Shown one piece after another: positions 39,298-47,256 of a stretch of 64,000 bases of DNA. How positions within the stretch are numbered: the first letter of the stretch is position 1; every line of letters begins with the position of its first letter. The position numbers were made by a program, and so were the translations under genes. Below the pieces are notes generated by a model. It was given only the letters and a program-made list of their open reading frames with translations. It had not been told where the DNA came from and made no database searches. Origin of the DNA: Clostridia bacterium (GTDB taxonomy: Bacteria; Bacillota; Clostridia; Christensenellales; Aristaeellaceae); contig JAFXJP010000038.1 of assembly GCA_017532155.1 (NCBI GenBank), forward strand, positions 1 to 64,000. Reading direction: 5' to 3'.

Positions 39298-40427
39298 CGG
39301 AATATCGCAAAGCGCTTGCGCATGAGGAAGCGGACATTCTCGATTTTATCAATTATGTATTCAGCCAGGCGCACCAGCCGCATGACTTCAGGCGGTTGAT
39401 TCCCAAGGTGTATGCGCATGCGGGCTTTTTTCGCTATCATTATGTAGCGGTGCAGGAAGGACGTATTCGCGGCACGGTGGCTGTGCTGCCGGTGGAAATG
39501 CCGCTTGCCTCGGGAGATACGCTGAAAATTGGTTATGTGGGATCGGTATCGGCGCATCCATACGACCGCGGCGCAGGACATATGAAACAGCTTATGCAGC
39601 TGATGCTTAAGGAGGCGCAGGGAAAATTTGACTTGCTGGTGCTGGGCGGACAGCGGCAGCGGTATCAATACTTTGGCTTTGAATGCGCAGGCGCCAGGCT
39701 GCGCTTTACTGTGAATAAAAACAATGTGCGCCACGCGCTTGGTCATGTCGATTGCCGCATGCAGCTGCGCGAGATTACAAAGAACGATGATCCCGTGCTG
39801 GATGATATTTACGCGCTGTGCAGCCAGAAAATGATGTGCTGCAAACGCGACAGGCAGCGCTTGCTGGATATTATGCACAGCTGGGAAGGAAAGCTGTTTG
39901 CGCTGGAGGATGAAAAGGGACTGCAGGGATACCTGTATGCAAAGGATCGTGATTTCCTGGCGGAAATCGGCCTGGTGGATGAAAGCCGCATGGGAGAGTT
40001 GATCAAGGCCTATATGCTGATGACGGCGGCCAGGGAAGTGACTGTGCGGGTGAATCCGCTGAATCGCGTGCGGGCGTATTATATCAAGAGCTTTGCAGAA
40101 AAATGGCAGCTGTCTGATAATCAGATGCTGCATGTGCTTTCCTGGCAGCGGACGCTGGAGGCGCTCATGGCGGTCAAGGCAGATTGTCAGCCGCTGATGG
40201 ACGGCAGGTTTGTATTTGAAGTGGAAGGCGCGGGGAGCTATGCGATTGAGGTGAAGGATCACGGCGTGCGTGTAACGGAAACGGACGATGCGCCGCTGAT
40301 GGTGATGACGGCGCAAAAGGCGGTGGAATTCTTCTTCTCGCCCTACACTGCGATGACGGTGACTTCGCCCATGCTGAAATCCTGGCTGCCCGTGCCCTTT
40401 GGCATGTATCCGGCGGATGAATTCTGA
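39294..40427 (+). CDS. GNAT acetyltransferase with SCP2-like C-terminus (Eis-like)
   Basis: 377 residues. The N-terminal GNAT fold has VGSVSAHPYDRGAGHMKQLM, the acetyl-CoA loop (R-G-x-G-x-M), and LVLGGQRQRYQYFGFE. The C-terminal part from about 270 resembles a sterol-carrier-protein domain as in Eis-type N-acetyltransferases, ending with a free carboxylate (ADEF). Eis proteins acetylate amines, including aminoglycosides in some species; the substrate here is unknown. It is translationally coupled to pdxY. Confidence 0.88.
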   Translation: MTEYRKALAHEEADILDFINYVFSQAHQPHDFRRLIPKVYAHAGFFRYHYVAVQEGRIRGTVAVLPVEMPLASGDTLKIGYVGSVSAHPYDRGAGHMKQLMQLMLKEAQGKFDLLVLGGQRQRYQYFGFECAGARLRFTVNKNNVRHALGHVDCRMQLREITKNDDPVLDDIYALCSQKMMCCKRDRQRLLDIMHSWEGKLFALEDEKGLQGYLYAKDRDFLAEIGLVDESRMGELIKAYMLMTAAREVTVRVNPLNRVRAYYIKSFAEKWQLSDNQMLHVLSWQRTLEALMAVKADCQPLMDGRFVFEVEGAGSYAIEVKDHGVRVTETDDAPLMVMTAQKAVEFFFSPYTAMTVTSPMLKSWLPVPFGMYPADEF

Positions 40428-40442
40428 TGAGGGAAATGCTTT

Positions 40443-41213
40443 ATGCTTTTGCATGAGTTTGACGAAAATAAAAGCGCGGTGATCAATCCGCAGGACTGTG
40501 TGCAGCCCGTTGCAGGTTTTCCGCAGGTGGTTGTTTCCTGCTTTGCGCATACCACGTTTGAACGTCTGGTGGAGGCAGTGCATGCAAAGCCGATTGACAG
40601 CGTGCATATTGCGCACATGGAAATTCCTGTGTACGAGGCGGAATACAAAGGCAGGCGTATTGCTTTGGCGCAAAGCTGTGTCGGCGCGCCGGCAACCTGT
40701 GCGATTCTGGAGGATCTGTTTGCAAAGGGCGCTGAAAAGGCTGTGATTTTCGGCACCTGCGGCGTGCTGGATAAAAGCATCGCCGACTGCTCGGTGATTA
40801 TCCCTGATGCAGCCATGCGCGACGAGGGCACGAGCTTTCATTATGCGCCGCCGTCGGATGAAATTCAGGTGAACAAACAATACGGAAAAGACTTTGAGGC
40901 GCTGCTGAAGGAGATCGGCTGTTCTTATACGTGGGGCAAAGTATGGACAACAGACGCTGCATACCGCGAAACGCGCGACAAGGTAAACCGCAGAAAGGCA
41001 AGCGGCTGTATCTGCGTAGACATGGAGTGTTCTGCGGTGGCTGCGCTGTGCGATTTCCGCGGGAAGGAAGCGCTGCATTTTTTCTATGCAGCAGATAATC
41101 TGGACGGCGAAAACTGGGATAAGCGCAGCCTCGGCAACGAGGAAAACCTGCTTGAAAAGGACCGTGTAGCGCTGCTTGCCATGGAAATGGCGTCGCGCAT
41201 GACAAAGGAATGA
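40443..41213 (+). CDS. Nucleoside phosphorylase family protein
   Basis: 256 residues; GAGGGA about 8 bases before ATG 40443. Matches the PNP/UDP phosphorylase fold: SCVGAPATCAILEDLFAKGA, FGTCGVLDKSI as the phosphate region, and CVDMECSAVAALCDF, which contains the ribose-binding Met-Glu. It probably cleaves a nucleoside with phosphate; uridine or purine specificity cannot be decided. It is the last gene of the pdxY unit. Confidence 0.88.
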   Translation: MLLHEFDENKSAVINPQDCVQPVAGFPQVVVSCFAHTTFERLVEAVHAKPIDSVHIAHMEIPVYEAEYKGRRIALAQSCVGAPATCAILEDLFAKGAEKAVIFGTCGVLDKSIADCSVIIPDAAMRDEGTSFHYAPPSDEIQVNKQYGKDFEALLKEIGCSYTWGKVWTTDAAYRETRDKVNRRKASGCICVDMECSAVAALCDFRGKEALHFFYAADNLDGENWDKRSLGNEENLLEKDRVALLAMEMASRMTKE

Positions 41214-41220
41214 CAGACAC

Positions 41221-41246
41221 AAAAAAGGAGCCGATGGGCTCCTTTT
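41221..41246. terminator. Bidirectional terminator between phosphorylase and XRE genes
   Basis: A 10-bp stem, AAAAGGAGCC with GGCTCCTTTT (41223-41232 and 41237-41246), a 4-base loop, and T runs on both strands, the stronger on the minus strand. Confidence 0.85.
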
Positions 41247-41614
41247 CAGTATTTGATGATGTAGTAAATGACATAAAACCAGTTGAGCATTCCGTGCAGA
41301 ATGGCCCAGCCGATGGATTGCCATTTTGCATAGGAAATAACAACGGCAAGTATGGAGCCGAGGGAGATTGTTTGCTCGGGCATAAACTTTACGACAAAGT
41401 GAAGCTTTCTTTTTTTCTTTCCATAGAGCAGGCGCTCGACAGAAACGTCAAATACTTCGGCTATGTGTTTCAGCGTTTCCAGGTCGGGCTGGTTTTTGCC
41501 GTTTTCCCAGTTAGATACGGCCTGGCGCGTGACGTACAGCTTTTCGGCCAACTGATCTTGTGATAGATGATTCTCTTTTCGGAGCGTTTTAATGCTGTTG
41601 CTGATTTCATTCAT
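41246..41614 (-). CDS. XRE-family regulator with hydrophobic C-terminus
   Basis: 122 residues; GAGGTGAT about 6 bases before ATG 41614. Residues 6-60 form a Cro/CI-type helix-turn-helix (LSQDQLAEKLYVTRQAVSNW). The C-terminal half has two hydrophobic stretches (about 80-97 and 103-122) that suggest membrane attachment. The gene is divergent from a NUDIX gene; the shared region has matching promoters and an 8-bp inverted repeat, suggesting autoregulation and control of the NUDIX gene. Confidence 0.9.
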   Translation of the reverse strand: MNEISNSIKTLRKENHLSQDQLAEKLYVTRQAVSNWENGKNQPDLETLKHIAEVFDVSVERLLYGKKKRKLHFVVKFMPEQTISLGSILAVVISYAKWQSIGWAILHGMLNWFYVIYYIIKY

Positions 41615-41635
41615 TTTTGTATCACCTCGAAAAGA

Positions 41636-41712
41636 AGAATACGCCGGCAGGGGCGAAAAAGCAAGCAAAAGCCCGCGCAAGAGTTGCTTGCACGGGGAAT
41701 TTGTGATATTCT
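41636..41712. promoter_or_regulatory. Symmetric divergent promoters and operator for XRE/NUDIX genes
   Basis: Plus promoter: TTGCTT (41684-41689), 17-base spacer, TATTCT (41707-41712). Minus promoter: TTGCTT (41664-41659), 17-base spacer, TATTCT (41641-41636). The hexamers and spacing are identical. A perfect 8-bp inverted repeat, GCAAGCAA-N15-TTGCTTGC (41661-41668 and 41684-41691), covers both -35 elements. Confidence 0.65.
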
Positions 41713-41741
41713 GAGTAAAATTCCGCTCAAAGAAGGTAAGA

Positions 41742-42302
41742 ATGATGCGTTTGTTTCAAGAGATTGCCAATTATCAGCCTGCGTGCGAACAGGAAGAAAA
41801 AGATCAAAAGGTGATGCTGGATTTTATCTGCAAGAATCCGGATTGTCTTTTGCGCAGCAATCTGATTGCGCATTTTACAGCGTCTGTATGGGTGGTGAAT
41901 CCTGCGCGCACAAAGACACTGATGGTATATCACCGCATTTATGATTCCTGGTCCTGGATTGGCGGCCATGCGGATGGCGAGGAGGAGTTAAAGACTGTGG
42001 CGCTGCGCGAGCTGCGGGAGGAGACGGGCGTGAAGAATGCACGTCTGGTGAGGGATGATATATTCAGCCTGGAAGTGCTGACTGTGGATGGGCATATCAA
42101 GCATGGGCAGTATGTGCCAAGTCATCTGCATTTGAATGTGACTTATCTGGTCGAGGCGGATGAGGATGAGGAGCTTAAGATCAAGGCGGATGAGAATAAG
42201 GGCGTGCAATGGTTTGAGCATGAAGAGGCGCTCAAAGCCTCGACTGAACCGTGGTTTGTCGAAAACATATATAAAAAACTCATTAAAAAAAGCACCCGAT
42301 AA
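41742..42302 (+). CDS. NUDIX hydrolase
   Basis: 186 residues. The NUDIX box begins GHADGEEELKTVALRELREE and continues TGV, matching Gx5Ex7REUxEExGU. The region before it (SVWVVNPARTKTLMVYHRIY) forms the first strands of the fold. Substrate unknown; family members hydrolyse nucleoside diphosphates linked to other groups. GAAGG precedes ATG 41742 (ATG 41745 is also possible). Its stop codon lies inside the following terminator hairpin. Confidence 0.92.
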   Translation: MMRLFQEIANYQPACEQEEKDQKVMLDFICKNPDCLLRSNLIAHFTASVWVVNPARTKTLMVYHRIYDSWSWIGGHADGEEELKTVALRELREETGVKNARLVRDDIFSLEVLTVDGHIKHGQYVPSHLHLNVTYLVEADEDEELKIKADENKGVQWFEHEEALKASTEPWFVENIYKKLIKKSTR

Positions 42303-42313
42303 GGGTGCTTTTT
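42286..42313. terminator. Bidirectional terminator after the NUDIX gene
   Basis: AAAAAGCACCC pairs with GGGTGCTTTTT around a 5-base loop within 42286-42313; it overlaps the NUDIX stop codon and faces the convergent phosphoribosyltransferase gene. Confidence 0.85.
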
Positions 42314-42322
42314 GATGTTTGA

Positions 42323-42877
42323 TTATTCCTTGACCGTGCCGTCGGGGTTGAACAGCGGCAGCTTTTCCAGATAGATGATGTCATCGCGCTGCTGCGCATC
42401 GCCCTCGGCCAGAATGGCCATCTTGGCGACGATATTGCCGCCGGCCTGCTCGACCAGCTTTTCAACTGCGGCGAGGGATTCGCCGGTGGAGATGACGTCA
42501 TCCACGATCACAACGCGCTTGCCTTTCATGAAGGCGGCGTCATCGCCATCGATGCACAGGGTCTGTTCCTTGGCGGTGGTGATGGAATTGACGGTGGTGG
42601 AGAAAATATTCTTCATATACAGCTTGGGCGCTTTGCGGGCGATCAGATGACGGGCTTCGTTATTCTGACGGGCCATGGCGTATACCAGAGGAATACCCTT
42701 GGATTCGGCGGTAATCAGCACGTCATGCTCGGGCGCCAGCTTCAGCAGCTCGCGGGCACAGGCTTCGGTCAGCTCAACATCACCGAAAATGACGAAAGCG
42801 CCGATGTAGAGATTCTCATTGACGGGGCAGAGGGGCAGATTGCGTTCGCAGCCGGCGATGTTCATCGTATAATGCAT
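42323..42877 (-). CDS. Adenine phosphoribosyltransferase-like protein
   Basis: 184 residues; AGGAGG 8 bases before ATG 42877. Type I phosphoribosyltransferase with the PRPP motif RVVIVDDVISTGES and an upstream flexible-loop segment with NSITTAKEQTL. The overall arrangement is that of adenine phosphoribosyltransferase, which makes AMP from adenine and PRPP; xanthine-type specificity cannot be excluded. It is transcribed alone from a near-perfect promoter. Confidence 0.85.
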   Translation of the reverse strand: MHYTMNIAGCERNLPLCPVNENLYIGAFVIFGDVELTEACARELLKLAPEHDVLITAESKGIPLVYAMARQNNEARHLIARKAPKLYMKNIFSTTVNSITTAKEQTLCIDGDDAAFMKGKRVVIVDDVISTGESLAAVEKLVEQAGGNIVAKMAILAEGDAQQRDDIIYLEKLPLFNPDGTVKE

Positions 42878-42929
42878 GGATATAGCCTCCTGTATTTCTG
42901 TATCAAAAATGTAGGAAATACCTATGATT

Positions 42930-42958
42930 ATTATAGCGCGGGTAAATTTTCCTGTCAA
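42930..42958 (-). promoter_or_regulatory. Consensus promoter of the phosphoribosyltransferase gene
   Basis: On the minus strand, TTGACA (42958-42953), a 17-base spacer and TATAAT (42935-42930): both hexamers are consensus. Confidence 0.85.
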
Positions 42959-42961
42959 TGC

Positions 42962-42982
42962 AAAAAGCGCTTAATTAAGCGC
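42962..42982 (-). terminator. Terminator of recG
   Basis: The 16-base perfect palindrome GCGCTTAATTAAGCGC (42967-42982) is followed on the minus strand by TTTTT. It contains the recG stop codon and ends four bases before the next promoter's -35. Confidence 0.75.
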
Positions 42983-44974
42983 GACTTGCTTAAGATGCGC
43001 CTGGAAAAGCACGCGCGCGCTTGCCTGGATAAGCGATAGATCTTCGGCGCGGGCGGGGTCTTTTTCCAGCGTGCGGATGCATTTTTGCGTTTCCTCAATG
43101 AGCGGGGCGTCCATTTGCATGCCGGCAAACATGCTGTCGCCATGCTGGCGGGTGCCCAAAAATTCGCCGGGGCCGCGCATTTCAAGATCCTTGCGGGCGA
43201 TGACAAAGCCATCGTTTGTTGAACACAGTGTCGTCAGGCGCTCATTGGGCTCGGCCATGAGGAAGCACCAGCTTTCCTCGGCGCCCCGGCCTACGCGTCC
43301 GCGCAATTGATGCAGCTGAGACAGACCGAAGCGATCGGCGTTTTCGATGATCATGACGGTGGCGTTGGGGACGTTGACGCCGACTTCGATGACGGTGGTA
43401 CTGACAAGCACGTCAATATCGCCGGCGGAGAAGGCAGCAAGCGTTTTTTCTTTTTCCATGGCGTCCTGCGCGCCGTAGGTGAGGCCGATGCGCAGCGAGG
43501 ACAGCGGACCGTTGACGAGATCGGCATACATTTCCTGCGCGCTGACGGCATTGATCATTTCGCTTTCCTCGACCAGAGGACAGACGATATAGGTTTGCCG
43601 ACCGGCGGCGGCCTGTTCTTTGACAAAGCTGTACAGACCGTCGCGCTTGCGTTCCGGAACAATGCGCGTTTTAACCGGCGTGCGTCCGGGCGGAAGTTCA
43701 TCAACGACGGAGAGCTCCAGATCGCCGTAGAGAATCAGCGCCAGCGTTCGGGGAATAGGCGTGGCGGACATCACCAGCACATGCGGCTCACGGTCGCCAA
43801 GCGCCTTTTGAGAAAGCAATTGGCGCTGACGCACACCGAAGCGATGCTGTTCATCCGTAACAGCGAGGGCGAGATTTTGATAGACTACCCCTTCAGATAA
43901 AAGCGCGTGCGTGCCGATGACCAGCTGCCAATCGCCGTTTGCGATGGCGGCAAGCGCTTCACGGCGCTCTTTTGCTTTCATGCCGCCCAGCAGCAGACCA
44001 CATTTGACGCCAAGCGGCTCAAGGAGCTTCTGCGCGCTTTCAAAATGCTGACGGGCGAGAATTTCTGTGGGCGCCATCAATGCGCTTTGCTTGCCGGCGC
44101 GAGCGGAAATATAAATGGCTCCCATGGCGATGGCGGTTTTGCCGCAGCCAACGTCGCCCTGCACCATACGGCGCATAGCGGTGGGCTGCTGCATGTCGGT
44201 GAGGATTTCCTTCAAGACACGGCTTTGCGCGCCGGTAGGCGGATACGGGAAGGCTTGCCAGAAGCGCTGGATATCATTTTCTTTATGCGCGATTGGTATG
44301 GCGTTGCCCGGTGTGCCGCGCAGGATGGACAGGGCAGCTTGATAGAGCAGCAATTGTTCAAAGGCCAGACGGCGCTGGGCTAAGGTCAGCATTTCGGGAT
44401 TCTCCGGCGCATGGATCTGCCGCAGAGCAAAATTGCGCTCGCACAGATGATACTGCATGCGAATGCTTTGCGGCAGCGTTTCAGGGCAGCAGGCTTCCAG
44501 CTCGGAAAGCGCTTGCTGAATAAGATCGGCAAATACCTTGGCGGGAAAACCGGCGGGCGGGGCATACTCCGGGATCAGTGCGCGCTCTTTTTCACGGCGC
44601 GGGCTGTTCATCATTAGTTTGCCAGCCTTATTGCGCTCGGGCTTACCGAAAAGCAAAAGCAATTCTTCGTCAGAAAGCTGATCCTTCATCCAGGGCTGAT
44701 TATACCAGATCAGCGGGAGCTTGCCGCTTTCATCACAGATGGTGGCGGTAACACGGCTGATACCGCGAAAATGCGCAAGCTTCGGCTTATCCTTAAGATA
44801 GCCTGAGATACAGCAGGGCTGGCCTTCCTGAATCTCTGCGATGGGCGTAATAACACTGGTGTCGCGATAGGCGCGCGGGAGCGTCATCAGCAGATCGGTA
44901 AGCGAAAGAATGCCGGCTTTATTCAACGCTTCCAGACGCACCCGGCCCAGGCCCTTGAGATCTTTCAGTTCCAT
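42971..44974 (-). CDS. recG: ATP-dependent DNA helicase RecG
   Basis: 667 residues, close to the usual length. It remodels stalled replication forks and branched DNA. The N-terminal wedge domain (about 1-150) is followed by superfamily 2 motifs: Walker A GDVGCGKTAIA, DEQH in TDEQHRFGVRQR, and the C-terminal helicase with QLRGRVGRG. A TTG/ATG choice is not needed; the minus-strand ATG at 44974 has GAAAGGAGCGA upstream. It lies downstream of asp23-fakA, as in Bacillus. Confidence 0.97.
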   Translation of the reverse strand: MELKDLKGLGRVRLEALNKAGILSLTDLLMTLPRAYRDTSVITPIAEIQEGQPCCISGYLKDKPKLAHFRGISRVTATICDESGKLPLIWYNQPWMKDQLSDEELLLLFGKPERNKAGKLMMNSPRREKERALIPEYAPPAGFPAKVFADLIQQALSELEACCPETLPQSIRMQYHLCERNFALRQIHAPENPEMLTLAQRRLAFEQLLLYQAALSILRGTPGNAIPIAHKENDIQRFWQAFPYPPTGAQSRVLKEILTDMQQPTAMRRMVQGDVGCGKTAIAMGAIYISARAGKQSALMAPTEILARQHFESAQKLLEPLGVKCGLLLGGMKAKERREALAAIANGDWQLVIGTHALLSEGVVYQNLALAVTDEQHRFGVRQRQLLSQKALGDREPHVLVMSATPIPRTLALILYGDLELSVVDELPPGRTPVKTRIVPERKRDGLYSFVKEQAAAGRQTYIVCPLVEESEMINAVSAQEMYADLVNGPLSSLRIGLTYGAQDAMEKEKTLAAFSAGDIDVLVSTTVIEVGVNVPNATVMIIENADRFGLSQLHQLRGRVGRGAEESWCFLMAEPNERLTTLCSTNDGFVIARKDLEMRGPGEFLGTRQHGDSMFAGMQMDAPLIEETQKCIRTLEKDPARAEDLSLIQASARVLFQAHLKQVALN

Positions 44975-45000
44975 TCATTCGCTCCTTTCTGCAAAATGAA

Positions 45001-45026
45001 AGAGGCTATCGCGCCCGATAGCCTCT
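45001..45026 (-). terminator. Hairpin after fakA
   Basis: An 11-bp stem, AGAGGCTATCG with CGATAGCCTCT (45001-45011 and 45016-45026), with a broken T-rich tail on the minus strand. It lies between fakA and recG and may attenuate read-through. Confidence 0.7.
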
Positions 45027-45040
45027 ATATGGGAATCCAA

Positions 45041-46681
45041 TTACTCTACGGACAGCAGGTAGTAGTACAGCGGCTGGCCGCCGGAATGCACTTCCACGTC
45101 GCAGTCGGGGAACATATCGGCAATTTCCTCGCTCAGCGCTTCGGCGTCTTCCTTCTTGGTGTCGGCACCATAGTACACGGTGATCAGGCTGTCGTCCTCG
45201 GTGACCATCAGCTCCATCAGATTGATGGCGACTTCGTGCACATCCTGGCTGCGCATGGTGACGCGGCCGTTGTGCAGGCCGATGATATCGCCCTCGGTGA
45301 TGTGCAGATCTTCGAATTCACTGTCGCGCACGGCGTAGGTGATCATGCCGGTGCGTACACGCTGCGCGGCTTCATCCATGTTGACCTGGTTGTCTTCGGG
45401 GGAGAGGTCAGGCTGGAAGGCGACGACGGCGGCGATACCCATGGCTACGTTCTTGGTGGGCAGGACGATGACGTTCTTGTCAGAGAGCGTGGCGGCCTGC
45501 TGAGCAGCCAGGATAACGTTGCCGTTGTTGGGCAGCACGAAGATGTTCTTGGCATTGATAGAAGAGATGGCCTTTTCCAGATCCTCGATCGCGGGGTTCA
45601 TGGTCTGGCCGCCTTCAACGATCACGTCAACGCCCAGATCCTTGAGAATCTGCGCGAAGCCTTCGCCCTGGGCAACGGATACCATGCCGTATTCCTTGGG
45701 CGGGGTTTCCTTGGCCTTGCGCGCCAGGTTTTCACGGCGCTGCTCGACCATGTTTTCAATCTTGAGGTTGACCAGCTCGCCCAGACCCAGACCGTACTGC
45801 AGGGCCTTGCCGGGGTCATTGGTATGCACGTGAACCTTAACGAGGGAAAGATCGCCAACAACCAGTACGCAGTCACCGATACGGTTGAGATGACGGCGGA
45901 AGGTGGCGATATCGCTCATCTTGGCGTCCATGCGCAGATTCTGGATGAGGAATTCGGTGCAGTAGGCAAACTTGATTTCTTCCATGGCGTCGTGATCGTC
46001 CACGAAATCAGCCACAGGCGCGGAGGAACCGCCGCCAACGGCAGAGAAATCAATATGCTCGCCGCCAAGAGCTGCTGCATAACCGGCGTAGATGTGCAGC
46101 AGGCCTCTGCCGCCGGCGTCCACAACGCCTGCCTGCTTGAGCGCGGGCAGCATGTCGGTGGTCTTGGCGAGGATGGCTTCGCCGCTCTTGAGGACGGTGG
46201 TCATCAGTGCGTCAAAATCCTCGGGTGCGGCTTCCGCCTGCTTGATGGCTTCATCAGCAATGACGCGGGCCACGGTGAGGATGGTGCCTTCCTTGGGCTT
46301 CATGACGGCCTTATAGGCCATATCGGCGCCGGACTTGAGGGCCTTGGCAAACTGCACGGGGGTGATCTTCTCCACGCCGTCCAGGGCCTTGGCAAAGCCG
46401 CGGAAGAGCTGGGAGAGGATAACGCCGCTGTTGCCGCGCGCGCCGCGAAGCGCGCCCTTGGCAGCGGCATCGGCTGCCTGGCCGGCATGGGTGAATTCCT
46501 TGCTGGAGATTTCGCGCGAGGCGCTCATCATCGTCAGGCTCATGTTGGTGCCGGTATCACCGTCGGGAACAGGGAAAACGTTGAGCGCGTCAACCTTTTC
46601 GCGGTTCTTTTCCAGATGCGCAGCGCCGGCTACGATCATTTCCCGAAGGAGCAGACCGTCTATCTGTTGAACTTGAATCAA
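45041..46681 (-). CDS. fakA: Fatty acid kinase catalytic subunit FakA (DAK2/YloV)
   Basis: 546 residues starting at TTG 46681, supported by GGAGG 8 bases upstream and by the N-terminus MIQVQQIDGLLLREMIVAGA typical of the family. The DAK2 nucleotide-binding domain (about 8-205) contains DGDTGTNM at 40-47 and GARGNSGVILSQLFRG. The C-terminal part resembles the DegV-interacting region. FakA phosphorylates fatty acids delivered by FakB (DegV) proteins; no fakB is in this window. It is co-transcribed with asp23 upstream and precedes recG. Codon usage is strongly biased. Confidence 0.95.
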   Translation of the reverse strand: MIQVQQIDGLLLREMIVAGAAHLEKNREKVDALNVFPVPDGDTGTNMSLTMMSASREISSKEFTHAGQAADAAAKGALRGARGNSGVILSQLFRGFAKALDGVEKITPVQFAKALKSGADMAYKAVMKPKEGTILTVARVIADEAIKQAEAAPEDFDALMTTVLKSGEAILAKTTDMLPALKQAGVVDAGGRGLLHIYAGYAAALGGEHIDFSAVGGGSSAPVADFVDDHDAMEEIKFAYCTEFLIQNLRMDAKMSDIATFRRHLNRIGDCVLVVGDLSLVKVHVHTNDPGKALQYGLGLGELVNLKIENMVEQRRENLARKAKETPPKEYGMVSVAQGEGFAQILKDLGVDVIVEGGQTMNPAIEDLEKAISSINAKNIFVLPNNGNVILAAQQAATLSDKNVIVLPTKNVAMGIAAVVAFQPDLSPEDNQVNMDEAAQRVRTGMITYAVRDSEFEDLHITEGDIIGLHNGRVTMRSQDVHEVAINLMELMVTEDDSLITVYYGADTKKEDAEALSEEIADMFPDCDVEVHSGGQPLYYYLLSVE

Positions 46682-46777
46682 GGCTATAACCTCCGAATTT
46701 GCCGCCTGAAAGGGGCAAGAATGGATTGTGTCGTGGAGGATGATCCCCACGGGAAGGGCATGCGAAAGCCGCACCCC

Positions 46778-47131
46778 TTACTGTACGCGGATGCCCTCCA
46801 CGGAAATGTTCACCTTGCGCACCTTTACGCCGGTCATGCTTTCCAGCTTGTACTTGACGACTTCGACGATGGTCTTGCACACCACGGAAACGGAGATGCC
46901 GTATTCCACGACGATGTACAGATCAACATCCAGCATGTCATCGACCATGCGCAGCTGCACGCCCTTGCTCAGATTCTCGCGGCCCAGCCACTCCACGATG
47001 CCATCCTTGGCGCGGCGGGAGCTCATCGCAACAATGCCGTAGCATTCAAGCACAGCATAGCCCACGACCTTGAGCATGACGTCCTCAGCAATGTAGACGG
47101 TGCCAATATCATTCTTGATTTTGCATTCCAT
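46778..47131 (-). CDS. Asp23/Gls24 family envelope stress protein
   Basis: 117 residues; GGAGG about 10 bases before ATG 47131. The Asp23 domain includes AEDVMLKVVGYAVLECYGIV and the C-terminal VNISVEGIRVQ. Equivalent to Bacillus YloU, which is encoded just before yloV (fakA). The family is linked to envelope stress and membrane attachment. The promoter and an inverted repeat lie immediately upstream. Confidence 0.93.
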   Translation of the reverse strand: MECKIKNDIGTVYIAEDVMLKVVGYAVLECYGIVAMSSRRAKDGIVEWLGRENLSKGVQLRMVDDMLDVDLYIVVEYGISVSVVCKTIVEVVKYKLESMTGVKVRKVNISVEGIRVQ

Positions 47132-47158
47132 CGAATGTGAACCTCCCAGTGTTGGTTC

Positions 47159-47213
47159 TGACCTTATTATATAGGTCAAACATGATTATACAGGATTTTC
47201 TGCAATTGTGCAA
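47159..47213 (-). promoter_or_regulatory. Promoter and candidate operator of asp23-fakA
   Basis: On the minus strand, TTGCAC (47213-47208), a 17-base spacer and TATAAT (47190-47185). A perfect inverted repeat TGACCT-N8-AGGTCA (47159-47178) covers the expected transcription start. Confidence 0.65.
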
Positions 47214-47256
47214 GCCCAAGCCGAAATTACGTCAAAACAAAGGCAGAACTTGCCAA

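Noticed and set aside
39207..41324. A 705-codon minus-strand frame opposite the Eis-like and phosphorylase genes
   Set aside because: Both plus-strand genes have clear families and ribosome sites; the antisense frame has no recognisable motif.
44996..47140. A 714-codon plus-strand frame opposite fakA and asp23
   Set aside because: It mirrors strongly biased codons of fakA and encodes no family; no promoter or ribosome site precedes it.
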